Below the pieces are notes generated by a model that had not been told where the DNA came from, searched no databases, and saw only the letters and a list, made by a program, of their open reading frames with translations. The translations under genes and the position numbers were made by a program. Below are positions 1-8,867 of a DNA stretch of 46,954 nt, one piece after another (the first letter of the stretch is position 1; every line of letters begins with the position of its first letter). Source of the DNA: Chthoniobacterales bacterium (GTDB taxonomy: Bacteria > Verrucomicrobiota > Verrucomicrobiia > Chthoniobacterales > UBA6821); NCBI GenBank assembly GCA_019747895.1, contig JAIEQF010000004.1:1-46954 (forward strand), given 5' to 3'.

Positions 1-76
1 GTGACGGGATGAGAACGCAGTCTTTTCCTAAAAAGGACAAGTCAGTTGCTTGTAAGTTCTAAGTAATTTGACTATA
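1..76 (-). mobile_element. MITE A, partial copy at left window edge
   Basis: This is the terminal half of a 166-bp inverted-repeat element with full copies at 10792-10957 and 33941-34106. It ends in AATTTGACTATA, the same terminus as the full copies. The other half is cut off by the window edge. It interrupts a B-type palindrome (77-151), so it is the younger insertion. It has no coding capacity. Confidence 0.85.
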
Positions 77-151
77 CATGTAAATACTCGACGAGTCGAG
101 CACCGGCGCGACACAGTTTCTCGCTGCGTCAGTAGAGTTTCAAGATAGGTT
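77..151 (-). repeat. Palindromic element B, copy 1 (truncated by MITE A)
   Basis: Read on the minus strand this matches the first half of the B elements at 23896-24037 and 33143-33286: the arm TGAAACTCTACTG, then CGCCGGTGCTCG, then CGAGTATT. The second half is missing because MITE A begins at a TA. It starts directly after the stop codon of the DUF721 gene, in the same orientation as that gene. Confidence 0.8.
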
Positions 152-520
152 TTAGCAGCCAAACCGTACATCACGAATGAGCTTTGCTCCAAATCGTGCC
201 TGCAGTTTTTTTAATACTTCTTTTTTCCAAACACGGTCGAGCTCATACCGAATCGTAGGCTGAATCACGCGGACAGAAAGAATGCCGTGTGAGAGCTGTT
301 GAGGCTCTGAATGTGCTGCAAGAAAATCTCCCACCATTTCATTCCACGTAGCAGCAATCTCTTCCTGCTTGATTCGCGTATGAAGCCCAAGCTTCGTTAC
401 AACCTTGGTCAAAACATCCGTAACAATTATTTGTCTGTCGGGTATTGTCTCGCTGGGAAGTCCTCGCCACTCACGCAAAACTCGCTTGCGTAAAAACGAA
501 AGATGACTTTTGGAAGACAT
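152..520 (-). CDS. DUF721 (DciA-like) protein
   Basis: This 122-residue protein matches the DUF721 pattern: a helical first half, then a 'W..MVGDFLAAHSEP..L..GILSVRV' core followed by an EL..W...L..LQ..FG...I.DVRF tail. DUF721 includes DciA, the replicative-helicase (DnaB) loader or operator of bacteria without DnaC/DnaI. That role is inferred from the family, not shown here. The start at 520 has no strong Shine-Dalgarno. A B-type palindrome follows immediately after the stop codon, so it may form the 3' end of the transcript. The next gene upstream on this strand is lpdA, separated by another B element. Confidence 0.75.
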   Translation of the reverse strand: MSSKSHLSFLRKRVLREWRGLPSETIPDRQIIVTDVLTKVVTKLGLHTRIKQEEIAATWNEMVGDFLAAHSEPQQLSHGILSVRVIQPTIRYELDRVWKKEVLKKLQARFGAKLIRDVRFGC

Positions 521-580
521 GAATTTGTTTTAGGGTTTAGAAATTTTTATTGTTGTTTATATGCCTAATCAGAATTTGGG

Positions 581-718
581 CTAGTACCTTGTTCAAACTT
601 CGCTGTAGTGGATGAAGGGCAAGGCGCGACGGCGCACAGCGACTGAGTGTATATATGGCGCGAGCACCGGCGCAACGCAGCTCTTCGCCATCACAGTAGA
701 ATTTAGGATAGGCACTAG
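581..718 (-). repeat. Palindromic element B, copy 2
   Basis: This 138-bp copy is bounded by CTAGTACC and GGCACTAG, which are inverted and nearly complementary. The interior on the minus strand carries the family core GCGCCGGTGCTCGCGCCAT and ACACTCAGTCGCTGTGCGCC. Its right end overlaps the stop codon of lpdA: the TAG at 715-717 is part of the terminal CTAG. It lies in the same orientation as lpdA. Confidence 0.85.
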
Positions 719-2106
719 ATATGAATTGCGTGACCGTTTGCTGCTTCCGTCGCCTCCATCACTGCTTCACTGAGCGTCGGATGGGCATGGATGGTACTGG
801 CAATATCGTCGTACGTTGCTTCGAGCGTAATGGCTAATCCTAATTCTGCAATCATCTCCGTTGCCTCGTTGCCGATAATATGAGCGCCAACAATCTCGCC
901 GTGAGGTTCGTTGAAAAGAAGTTTTACAAAACCATCGGTCTCGCCCATGGCTTGGGCTTTGCCGCTCGCCTGGAAAGGAAATTTCCCAATTTTCACTGTC
1001 ATTCCTTTTTCTTTAGCAGCACGCTCAGTTAAACCGACGCTGGCAACTTGTGGCTGACAGTAGGTACAACCTGGGAAAGTGCGATTGCGTTGTGGTTTTC
1101 GTTTTCCAAACATTCCTTCTACGGCTTGAATCGCTTCCCAGCTGGCGACGTGAGCCAACCACGGTGGCCCAACGATGTCGCCCGCTCCATAGATTCCTGA
1201 AACACTCGTTTCATATTTCTCGTTAACGGCAAGATATCCTTTTGGATCGAGCTTGAAGGCCATTCCGCCAGGGAGGAGCGGTGCAACACCAATAGCGACA
1301 AGCGCCACATCGGCAGTGAGGGTTTCACTCTTTTTTCCAGAAACAGTAATGGAAACTCCAGTTGCTGTGGTCTCCGCTTTCTCCACTTTTGTCTCGGTTA
1401 AAATTTTGATGCCTTGTTTGGTCAACGATTTTTCAAGAGCCGCGCTGACCTCGGTATCTTCGACGGGAAGAATATTGGGCATCATTTCAACAACCGTAAC
1501 TTTTGTTCCAAATGCGTTGAAAAAATAAGCGAACTCAATACCAATAGCTCCTGCGCCAATGACAATGACTTCTTTTGGCTGCGTTGGCAGCGCCATGGCT
1601 TGCCGGCTGCCGATGACGGAGGTCCCATTCATCGGGAATCCAGGCATCTCGCGAGTCACAACTCCAGTCGTGATGAGAATTTTTGGCGCGGCAAGTTGCG
1701 CTGCAGTCCCATCTTTTTTAAGAACGTCAACCTGGCCAGCCTTTGGAATAGAGGCTTCGCCGAGGATGTAGTCGACTTTATTTTTTTTGAGAAGGAACTC
1801 TATCCCTCCTGCAAGCTTGTCGGCAACCTTCCGAGAACGGCCAATAACCTTGCTCCAATCGTAGTTCATGCTTCCAATTTCAAAACCAAAATCACCGGCG
1901 TGATTTTTAAGGAGCGAGTAGAGCTCTGCATTGCGCAATAAAGATTTTGTGGGAATACAACCCCAGTTGAGACAGGTGCCGCCAGCGCGCTCACGTTCAA
2001 CCACAGCAACCTTCTTACCCAGCTGCGACGCACGAATAGCGCCTACGTAGCCAGCAGGTCCACCACCAATTACAATAAGATCATAAGGAATCATCGACAT
2101 AGTCAC
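715..2106 (-). CDS. lpdA: Dihydrolipoyl dehydrogenase (E3)
   Basis: This is a flavoprotein disulfide reductase that reoxidises dihydrolipoamide in 2-oxoacid dehydrogenase complexes. The 463 residues are the usual length. Visible features are the N-terminal FAD motif GGGPAGYVGAIRA (14-26), the redox-active pair C45 and C50 in GGTCLNWGCIPTK, a second Rossmann motif GAGAIGIEFAYFF for NAD, a 'GAGDIVG' FAD motif and the C-terminal HAHPTLSEA active-site segment. Several Met codons lie at the N-terminus, and the ATG at 2106 is the longest. It is probably the E3 partner of the pdhA/pdhB/pdhC genes at 38755-42175, which have no E3 beside them. The stop codon lies inside the end of a B palindrome. Confidence 0.95.
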   Translation of the reverse strand: MTMSMIPYDLIVIGGGPAGYVGAIRASQLGKKVAVVERERAGGTCLNWGCIPTKSLLRNAELYSLLKNHAGDFGFEIGSMNYDWSKVIGRSRKVADKLAGGIEFLLKKNKVDYILGEASIPKAGQVDVLKKDGTAAQLAAPKILITTGVVTREMPGFPMNGTSVIGSRQAMALPTQPKEVIVIGAGAIGIEFAYFFNAFGTKVTVVEMMPNILPVEDTEVSAALEKSLTKQGIKILTETKVEKAETTATGVSITVSGKKSETLTADVALVAIGVAPLLPGGMAFKLDPKGYLAVNEKYETSVSGIYGAGDIVGPPWLAHVASWEAIQAVEGMFGKRKPQRNRTFPGCTYCQPQVASVGLTERAAKEKGMTVKIGKFPFQASGKAQAMGETDGFVKLLFNEPHGEIVGAHIIGNEATEMIAELGLAITLEATYDDIASTIHAHPTLSEAVMEATEAANGHAIHI

Positions 2107-2252
2107 CCATTATCACGTTTTCTTTGCCACATCGTCAAAAAGAATCGTCTCTTTTTAAATTTTTTCTACCCTTTCATATTATTCTCTTGTTTCCTTTTAA
2201 GAGTTGTCCTTCTTCATTGTCTGGAGACGCTGAAGAGTTTCAACCTTCTGTG

Positions 2253-4142
2253 CTATTTTGATGCCTGAACGGGTAGAGTTTTTTCTTTCCTCTTCAACCA
2301 GAGAGCAAGAACATCGATATCTGCTGGGGTCACTCCACTAATGCGCGAGGCGTGTCGTAGAGAAGTCGGTGTATATTCTGTCAACTTTTGTCGCGCTTCC
2401 GAGCTGAGACTGGGAACTGAATGATAATCGAATTGATCGGGAATTTTCCATTCCTCTTGTTTTTTGGTACGTTGAATTTGAAGCTCTTCTCGTTTTAAAT
2501 AGCCTTCAAACTTGAGTTCGGTTTCAAGGTAGGACCAGATTTCGGAAGAATATCCTTGCAGAAGTTCATCAGGAAGTTTTCCCACATTGTTCTCTGGACG
2601 TCGCAACCAATTTTCTAATCCAATTCCTTCATGCCGCATGGCAGGGAGTTTTTCCATGAGATTAGCAATAGATTTCTTTTTTGATTGATAACTTTCTCTC
2701 CGATAGCTACATGCCAATCCAAGCTTAATTGCTTTTTCAGTTAATCTAATATCACAATTGTCTTGGCGCAATCGAAGTCGGTATTCTGCACGACTGGTAA
2801 ACATACGATATGGTTCAGGCGTCCCTCGCGTGACAAGATCGTCAATCATCACTCCAATATAGGCCTCTTCACGTCCTAAGAGGAGAGGTTCTTTTTTAAG
2901 AACTTTTAGTGCAGCATTGGCCCCTGCTACCAATCCTTGTCCTGCAGCTTCTTCATAACCAGAAGTTCCATTGATCTGACCTGCAAAATAAAGGCCACTG
3001 ATTTTTTTTGTCTCAAGTGTTGAGTAAAGCTGATTAGGAAAAATGTAATCGTATTCGACGGCGTATCCTGGTCTAAGGATCTCAGCCTTTTCAAGGCCTT
3101 CAATCGATCTTATAAAGTCATATTGAACTTCAAAGGGAAGACTCGTAGAAAGTCCATTAACATAAACTTCTCCTGTATTTCGTCCTTCTGGTTCTAAAAA
3201 AATTTGATGTCGCGGCTTTTCAGAAAATTTAACAACTTTATCTTCGATGGAAGGACAATAGCGAGGTCCTACTCCCTCGATCATTCCGGCATAAAGAGGG
3301 GATCGATGAATATTGGAGGCAATAATTTCATGGGTCTTCTCATTAGTGTAAGTCAGCCAACATGGGATCTGTTCCACGTGGAATATTCCATCTTTAACAT
3401 GATTGAGTGTATGGATCTCTCCGCACTCTTGAGTGATGGTCTCGCGAATATGAGAAAAAGGAGAGGGATTAACATCTCCATCTTGCCGTTCACAAGCAGA
3501 GAAATCGATAGAGCTGGCTAAAAGACGGCAAGGAGTTCCAGTTTTGAAACGGCCCATTTTAAAACCCAAAGATTCTATACTTTCGCTAATACTAGAAGCA
3601 CTATCAGCCATTCTTCCTCCTGGCTGACTTCTTTTTCCAACATGAATCAGTCCTCGCATGAAAGTACCACTCGTTAAAACAACTGCTGCAGAGTAGTAAC
3701 GAACACCAAAAGTCGTTTCAATACCAGTGATATGATCATCTTTTGTTAAAAATCGAGCTACATTCGCTTGGGTTAGCGTCAGTAAAGGCGTTCTTTCTAA
3801 AATAGCTTTTAATCGAAATTGATAAGACTTCTTATCACATTGAGCTCGAGGGGCACGGATACTAGGTCCTTTATTAGCATTAAGCATTCTAAACTGAATA
3901 CCGGTAGCATCTGCATTTAGTCCCATCATTCCTCCAAGAGCGTCAATTTCGCGAACAATATGTCCTTTAGCAGATCCACCAATTGCTGGATTGCAGGACA
4001 TTTGTCCAATTGTATCAGCATTTTGAGTTAATAAGAGTGTCTCACATCCTAACCTGGCAGAAGCTAAGGCTGCTTCTATACCAGCATGGCCAGCTCCAAT
4101 AACAATAACTTGATACTTTTTAGGATAATTAAAAAAATCCAT
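2253..4142 (-). CDS. mnmG: tRNA uridine-5-carboxymethylaminomethyl synthesis enzyme MnmG
   Basis: The 629-residue length and sequence fit MnmG/GidA, the FAD and folate protein that with MnmE adds carboxymethylaminomethyl groups to U34 of certain tRNAs. Signatures are the N-terminal FAD motif [17 protein letters not shown], '[20 protein letters not shown]', '[11 protein letters not shown]', the '[15 protein letters not shown]' block with its conserved cysteine, and '[16 protein letters not shown]'. mnmG is commonly adjacent to oriC in bacteria, which gives weight to the AT-rich gap upstream. A parS-like palindrome lies inside the gene (3370-3385). No mnmE is in the window. Confidence 0.96.
   Translation of the reverse strand: MDFFNYPKKYQVIVIGAGHAGIEAALASARLGCETLLLTQNADTIGQMSCNPAIGGSAKGHIVREIDALGGMMGLNADATGIQFRMLNANKGPSIRAPRAQCDKKSYQFRLKAILERTPLLTLTQANVARFLTKDDHITGIETTFGVRYYSAAVVLTSGTFMRGLIHVGKRSQPGGRMADSASSISESIESLGFKMGRFKTGTPCRLLASSIDFSACERQDGDVNPSPFSHIRETITQECGEIHTLNHVKDGIFHVEQIPCWLTYTNEKTHEIIASNIHRSPLYAGMIEGVGPRYCPSIEDKVVKFSEKPRHQIFLEPEGRNTGEVYVNGLSTSLPFEVQYDFIRSIEGLEKAEILRPGYAVEYDYIFPNQLYSTLETKKISGLYFAGQINGTSGYEEAAGQGLVAGANAALKVLKKEPLLLGREEAYIGVMIDDLVTRGTPEPYRMFTSRAEYRLRLRQDNCDIRLTEKAIKLGLACSYRRESYQSKKKSIANLMEKLPAMRHEGIGLENWLRRPENNVGKLPDELLQGYSSEIWSYLETELKFEGYLKREELQIQRTKKQEEWKIPDQFDYHSVPSLSSEARQKLTEYTPTSLRHASRISGVTPADIDVLALWLKRKEKTLPVQASK
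3370..3385. promoter_or_regulatory. parS-like palindrome inside mnmG
   Basis: TGTTCCACGTGGAATA differs from the classical ParB site TGTTCCACGTGAAACA at two positions and is a near-perfect palindrome. It falls where MnmG encodes IFHVEQ, so codon constraint could explain part of it. It lies about 0.8 kb from the AT-rich gap. ParB binding is an inference. Confidence 0.4.
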
Positions 4143-4413
4143 TTTTTATTTTACTTTCTTATTATCAACATTTAATAAATTTTTTTATAATTCAGAAATA
4201 ATGTTTAAATAATGTTTAAATGTTAATATAAATATGAATAACTTGTTCCGTAGAACTTCCTTTCTGAAAAAAAGAGTCTTTTATTAAGATCTTAAAACAC
4301 ATTGAAAAATTTACTGATCTTTCTTATATTGTGGTTGTTAAATTGGTTGGAATAAAAGTTATTCTCATCCTTACTATTATGAAATAGACTCTAAATTATT
4401 TAAAATTAAAGTC
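4143..4413. other. AT-rich divergent intergenic region, weak oriC candidate
   Basis: This is the 271-bp gap between divergent mnmG and the OmpA-domain gene. It is very AT-rich and holds a near-consensus DnaA box TTATCAACA (4162-4170), a tandem pair of AATAATGTTTAA units around 4196-4220 and a small inverted repeat GTTCCGTAGAAC. Origins next to mnmG are common, but only one good DnaA box is visible. It must also hold the promoters of both flanking genes. Confidence 0.3.
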
Positions 4414-5331
4414 ATGATGGGAATAACTCAAAATTTGAAATTTTTACCTCTTAGACTCAAAGCTTTTTTGAAATCTAGATTTTATCTTATCTTTTTTTTG
4501 ATTTGTTTATTTGTCTCTTTAATTTTCCATTTTGTTATCTTAACCAATTTTACTGTAACTTCATTTAATCCTTCCTCCTTTGATAAAGTTATTCCAAGAC
4601 GTGTTCAGTTAAAAAGAGTAGATATAGATCCAACTCTCCTAAAGGAAGAACCTAAATTAGCATCTTCATTAGTTCAGGTTGGAATAAATATTTCAGGAAA
4701 TGAAATGACAACTGATCAACCATCGATTGTTAAAGATGTTAAACCTACTGAACTAAAGATTGAAGAAATTTCGGAAGAAAAAGCAAAACATCTTTTAGAA
4801 AATCAAATAATTTCAAAAACGAAGACCAATTTCAAACAACCTTCAATCGACTGGGACCAAATACAAGGTGAAAGTAAAAGTTCCCTTAAAGATATTAAAA
4901 CGCAAGAAACAGTTTCTTTGGGAAATTATAGTCAGCTCGAACAGCTTCTTGACCAAAATAGTCCTCTCACTTCAAAAACAGCACCCATCTTACTTCCAAC
5001 AGATCTCCTTTTTGAATATAATGCAGATCAGCTGAAGCCAGATGCAGAGAAGAGCCTCGAAAAATTAGAACTTCTCATTCAGCGAAATCCAAAGGCTCAA
5101 TTCATTATTGAAGGTTTTACTGACAGTTTTGGGAGCGATGAATATAATTTGGATTTAAGCCAAAGGAGAGCTGAATCACTAAAAAAGTGGTTATTATCAC
5201 ACCAGCTTATCGATGGATCAAAAATTCAGGCAAGAGGTTTTGGAAAAAAAAACTTTATTGTTCCAAGTAATGGAAGTATTGAACAGCAACGACTCAATAG
5301 GCGTGTTGAGATTGTTATTCATCAAAATTAA
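4414..5331 (+). CDS. OmpA-domain envelope protein with N-terminal membrane anchor
   Basis: This 305-residue protein has one hydrophobic segment at about residues 22-45 and no clear cleavage site. A low-complexity, lysine- and serine-rich linker follows, then a C-terminal OmpA/Pal/MotB-type peptidoglycan-binding domain (about 185-303). The domain shows 'LFEYNADQLKPDAEKSLEKL', 'IEGFTDSFGSDEYNLDLSQR' and a closing 'QQRLNRRVEI'. The 'TDSFGS..YN..LS..RA' block is the family's diaminopimelate-binding signature. It is likely anchored in the inner membrane and binds peptidoglycan. glnD begins 6 bp after the stop, so the two genes are probably co-transcribed. The gene is AT-rich compared with most of the window. 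Confidence 0.8.
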   Translation: MMGITQNLKFLPLRLKAFLKSRFYLIFFLICLFVSLIFHFVILTNFTVTSFNPSSFDKVIPRRVQLKRVDIDPTLLKEEPKLASSLVQVGINISGNEMTTDQPSIVKDVKPTELKIEEISEEKAKHLLENQIISKTKTNFKQPSIDWDQIQGESKSSLKDIKTQETVSLGNYSQLEQLLDQNSPLTSKTAPILLPTDLLFEYNADQLKPDAEKSLEKLELLIQRNPKAQFIIEGFTDSFGSDEYNLDLSQRRAESLKKWLLSHQLIDGSKIQARGFGKKNFIVPSNGSIEQQRLNRRVEIVIHQN

Positions 5332-5337
5332 AAAGTT

Positions 5338-8241
5338 ATGAAATTTTCTTTTTCTCTCTCAAATGAAGAAAGGAATTTTTTTGAGAAGTCTATAAAAGAG
5401 ATTAAAGAAGAGGTAAGTCAGAGCACCAAGCTAAATCCCTCAACAAAGTCTGTATTAAAAATATTACAACGCTTTAAAAGCAGCGAGAACCAGCGGCTTA
5501 AAAAGTGGCATCGGCAAGAAATCAAAGGGAGAGATATAGCTCAATGCCGCTCTGATGCAATGGATGTCATCATAGAAGAACTGCTTGAAACGGCTCTCAA
5601 AGAAAATAAAATTTCTTTAAAAAATGAGGGTTTTTGTGTGATTGCCTTAGGTGGTTACGGAAGGAGAGAACTAAGTCCTTACAGTGATATTGACATCATG
5701 TTTTTACAAGAAACAGAATCAATAAAGCCCTCTACGGAAAAAATTGTTAGCTCCATATTGATGGCATTATGGGATCTTGGTTTAAAAGTAGGACATGCTA
5801 CCCGCTCTCTTACTGAAGCAATCGACCATGCCAATCAAGATATGCTCTCAAAAACAGCTATGCTGGAGATGAGGTTGATAAAAGGAGACAAAAAGATTTT
5901 TAAAAAAGTTAAAGAACAATTTTTTAAAAAATGCATTCACAATAAAGAAAAAGAATATGTAGCTTGGAGGTTAGAGGATCTTCAACGAATGCATGAAAAA
6001 TTTGGTAAGACAGTATTCATGCAAGAACCAAATATTAAGTCAGGAAAGGGAGGTCTACGGGACTATCAAAACCTTCTCTGGATTGCGAATGTTTATGTCA
6101 AAGCCAACACGCTTTCTCGATTGGTAGAATTAAAATATCTTCGCGAAAGCGAACGCCGGAAATTGGAAAAAAATGAATCTTTTCTACTGAGCGTTCGCCA
6201 AGAAATGCATGATCAAGAAAAACGATCTCAAGACCGTTTGACGCTTCGTTTGCAAGGGGTCGTTGCAACCGCCTTGGGATATCCTCAACGAGATATTCTT
6301 AAGAGAAGCGAGGCATTCATGAAGGATTACTATGAGAAAACAAGGGAGCTTTATCTCATCACCTCATTAGTTCTTGAACGAATGAAGCTATTAGAAAAAA
6401 GGCAAAATGTGATTACATCGTTTTTTTCTAAAAAATTTAATGTCGAAAAAGCAGATGGCTTTTTGTTGAAAAAAGGGACGATTTTTCCAGAGCATCTCAA
6501 TATTTTTAATAAAGAACCGCAGCGCATGATGAGAGCCTTTTATTTGGCTCAAATGAGGGGAGCTGAGTTTTCGCCAGAGCTGAGCGACCTCATCAAGCGA
6601 CGTTTACTTCTCGTGGACCATCAGTTTCAGGAATCAGCAGAAAACCGAAACATTTTTTTACTCATTCTTTCTCGCAAGGGAGAAGTCGGCCGTATCCTCC
6701 GACTCATGCATGATCTTGGATTTTTAGGAAAATATCTTCCCGAATTTGGAGCATTAACCTGCCTCGTTCAGCACGAGTTCTATCATCATTATACGGCAGA
6801 CGAACACACGTTAGTCTGTATTGAAAAAATAGATCAACTTCTTTTTAGTAATGACCCAAAGCTTTTCCGATATAGGACACTTTTTAAAAACTTGGATGAT
6901 CCAGCTATTCTCTATCTCAGCATGTTGCTTCACGATATTGGCAAAGCAGCTAATGTTCCTGAACATGCTAAAGCTAGTGCTGCGGATGCAAAACAAATTG
7001 CAGAGCGGTTTAATCTTCATGGAGAGAGGCTCCAGCGACTCTTGACTTTAGTTGAATATCATGGGGAATTGGGAGCCATTGCGCGCTCTCGTGATTTAGA
7101 AGATTTCACGACCATCAGCAATTTCGCAAAAATAATTCAAACAACGCCGACGCTTCATGCCCTCATGATCTTGACGTTGGCTGATGGCATGGGCACAGCA
7201 GATGCCCAATGGAGTGATTGGAAAGAGCAGCTCGTTTGGAATCTTTTTGAAAAAACAAAAAACTATTTAGAAATAGGAATTCATTTTTTTAAAAAAATCG
7301 ACGCCAATCGCGTTGGAATGGAAGAAGAGGTGAGAGGGCTTTTAGGAACTGGATTTAGTGAAGAAATCAGAGCTCATTTTGACCAGATGCCCGAACGATA
7401 TTTTAGAATGATGGAACCTCAGCTTCTGACGGAACATTTACAACTGTTTCGAAATTTTTTTGAACGATTTAAAAATGATCAGGCCAATATTATCGAGCCC
7501 GAAATTCGTTGGAAAGAGCATTTGGAGCAGGGGTACACCGAAGTTTGGATTTGTGGCTGGGATCGAAGATATCTTCTCGAAAAAATAGCAGCATCATTCT
7601 TGATCGCAGGGATCAATCTTCTCGGGGCTGACATTTTTACTCGAACGGACCATCTCACGTTAGATATTTTTAGAGTAAATAGCGTTCGTCGAGATTCCGT
7701 CATCAACGAAAAAGAAAAACGAACTATGGAGCGAAGCCTCAAGGAATTTTTAAATACCACAGAAAAACCGATCTTTAAAAAACCAGAGCCTCATTCTTTG
7801 AGCCAGTGGCAGGCGTATCCACTGAGCAGATGCGAGAGCAAAGTGGTTCAACCTTCGCCAGAATCAAAAGACTCTGGCGAAGGACAACCGTTTAGAAAAA
7901 AGCAAATCAGTAAAGAGAGCGGATACGCGGAAGAGACTATTTTGTCACGAGTAGTGATCGATTCTCATTCCCATCCAGTCTATACTTTGGTGGAGGTAGA
8001 GGCCCCCGATCGGCAAGGTCTTTTTTATGATCTCGTGCAGGTTTTTAGTCAGCAGGGGTTTTCTATTGATCTCGCGCGAATTGCCACGGAGATGAGAGCT
8101 GCCTTTGATACATTTTATGTTTTAAATGCAGATGGGAAAAAAATAGAAACGGCCGAGGAGAGAGAGGCGCTGCAACGACAATTAGGGGTTGCAATAGCAC
8201 CTGCTCTTTTTAAAAGGGGATCAGGATCAGATAACAAGTAG
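5338..8241 (+). CDS. glnD: PII uridylyltransferase/uridylyl-removing enzyme
   Basis: This enzyme modifies and demodifies the PII nitrogen-regulatory protein in response to glutamine. The 967 residues are slightly long for the family. Domain order is a nucleotidyltransferase (G105-G-Y-G-R, then S116-D-I-D119 metal-binding motif), a 'SGKGGLRDYQN' GlnD-specific region, an HD domain (H490 in the 'EHT' segment, H532-D533 in LHDIGKA), then two ACT domains (about 715-770 and 880-945). Between the ACT domains, about 39 codons (roughly residues 826-864) come from a palindromic insert at 7813-7928 that keeps the frame. No PII gene (glnB) is present in the window. Confidence 0.93.
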   Translation: MKFSFSLSNEERNFFEKSIKEIKEEVSQSTKLNPSTKSVLKILQRFKSSENQRLKKWHRQEIKGRDIAQCRSDAMDVIIEELLETALKENKISLKNEGFCVIALGGYGRRELSPYSDIDIMFLQETESIKPSTEKIVSSILMALWDLGLKVGHATRSLTEAIDHANQDMLSKTAMLEMRLIKGDKKIFKKVKEQFFKKCIHNKEKEYVAWRLEDLQRMHEKFGKTVFMQEPNIKSGKGGLRDYQNLLWIANVYVKANTLSRLVELKYLRESERRKLEKNESFLLSVRQEMHDQEKRSQDRLTLRLQGVVATALGYPQRDILKRSEAFMKDYYEKTRELYLITSLVLERMKLLEKRQNVITSFFSKKFNVEKADGFLLKKGTIFPEHLNIFNKEPQRMMRAFYLAQMRGAEFSPELSDLIKRRLLLVDHQFQESAENRNIFLLILSRKGEVGRILRLMHDLGFLGKYLPEFGALTCLVQHEFYHHYTADEHTLVCIEKIDQLLFSNDPKLFRYRTLFKNLDDPAILYLSMLLHDIGKAANVPEHAKASAADAKQIAERFNLHGERLQRLLTLVEYHGELGAIARSRDLEDFTTISNFAKIIQTTPTLHALMILTLADGMGTADAQWSDWKEQLVWNLFEKTKNYLEIGIHFFKKIDANRVGMEEEVRGLLGTGFSEEIRAHFDQMPERYFRMMEPQLLTEHLQLFRNFFERFKNDQANIIEPEIRWKEHLEQGYTEVWICGWDRRYLLEKIAASFLIAGINLLGADIFTRTDHLTLDIFRVNSVRRDSVINEKEKRTMERSLKEFLNTTEKPIFKKPEPHSLSQWQAYPLSRCESKVVQPSPESKDSGEGQPFRKKQISKESGYAEETILSRVVIDSHSHPVYTLVEVEAPDRQGLFYDLVQVFSQQGFSIDLARIATEMRAAFDTFYVLNADGKKIETAEEREALQRQLGVAIAPALFKRGSGSDNK
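7813..7928 (+). repeat. Palindromic insert C inside glnD
   Basis: The outer arms GCGTATCC (7813-7820) and GGATACGC (7921-7928) are inverted repeats. The centre is a perfect hairpin, CCTTCGCCAGA (7852-7862) paired with TCTGGCGAAGG (7873-7883). It encodes a polar, low-complexity linker between the two GlnD ACT domains without a stop or frameshift. No second copy was seen in this window, so its status as a repeat family member is inferred from its structure. Confidence 0.6.
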
Positions 8242-8296
8242 TTGCATTTATCGATATCCGACGTATCTTTGGTTTCAACCACGTATCTAGACCGCT

Positions 8297-8743
8297 ATGT
8301 CACTAGAGAACTTCCAACGACTCATTAAAATGTTTGGGGAGCATATTGGGGTTCCTTGTCTTGAACCTCATCCGCAAGGGCTTTGCTCGCTGCGCTTCGA
8401 TGATCGGGTGACCATTGATCTCGAATATAACGAAGAGCAGGATGCTCTTCTTATTTCAAGCTTAGTCGGGGTTTTGAAACCAAAGGAAAGCAAACTCTTT
8501 TACGACGAATTGTTAGAAGCTAATTTATTATGGGGAGGAACAGGCGGTGCTACGATTGGTGTAGATCCAGCGAGCTTAACAGTCTTTCTTTGTTATCAAG
8601 AGCTGCTCAAGGGAGTTTCTTTGGAGCAGTTTCAACAATTGGTGAAAAGGTTTAGCGATACGGCTCTTTTTTGGAATCAACGTCTCGCTGAGGGGCCGAA
8701 GCAGAAAAAAAGACGCATAAAAAGATCTAGCGTCGGAAAATAG
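8297..8743 (+). CDS. CesT-family type III secretion chaperone (orphan)
   Basis: This small 148-residue protein has the CesT/SycE chaperone pattern: an N-terminal helix 'FQRLIKMFGEHIGVP', beta strands ('CSLRFDDRVTIDLEYNEEQD', 'LLISSLVGVL'), the 'FYDELLEANLLWGGTGGATI' segment and a C-terminal helix ending 'TALFWNQRL'. Such proteins bind effectors as dimers in the cytoplasm and deliver them to the type III apparatus. The last 15 or so residues are strongly basic (KQKKRRIKRS), which is unusual. Two relatives sit at 18816-19235 and 35318-35800, each next to a probable effector. This one has no obvious effector partner: the next gene is a sugar transporter. Confidence 0.75.
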   Translation: MSLENFQRLIKMFGEHIGVPCLEPHPQGLCSLRFDDRVTIDLEYNEEQDALLISSLVGVLKPKESKLFYDELLEANLLWGGTGGATIGVDPASLTVFLCYQELLKGVSLEQFQQLVKRFSDTALFWNQRLAEGPKQKKRRIKRSSVGK

Positions 8744-8867
8744 AAAGTCAGAAGAGACGAAAGTTTGACTAGCAAAAATTTTTTTCGTTGGCAAGCGTCT
8801 TTTTTTGAGGAAAAATAAAATGAAAAAAGAGCTTGCTCTTCGATTCATTTTAGACTGGCCTATCTGA

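Noticed and set aside
1414..1941. 175-codon open frame on the plus strand
   Set aside because: It lies antisense within lpdA and lacks a coherent protein pattern.
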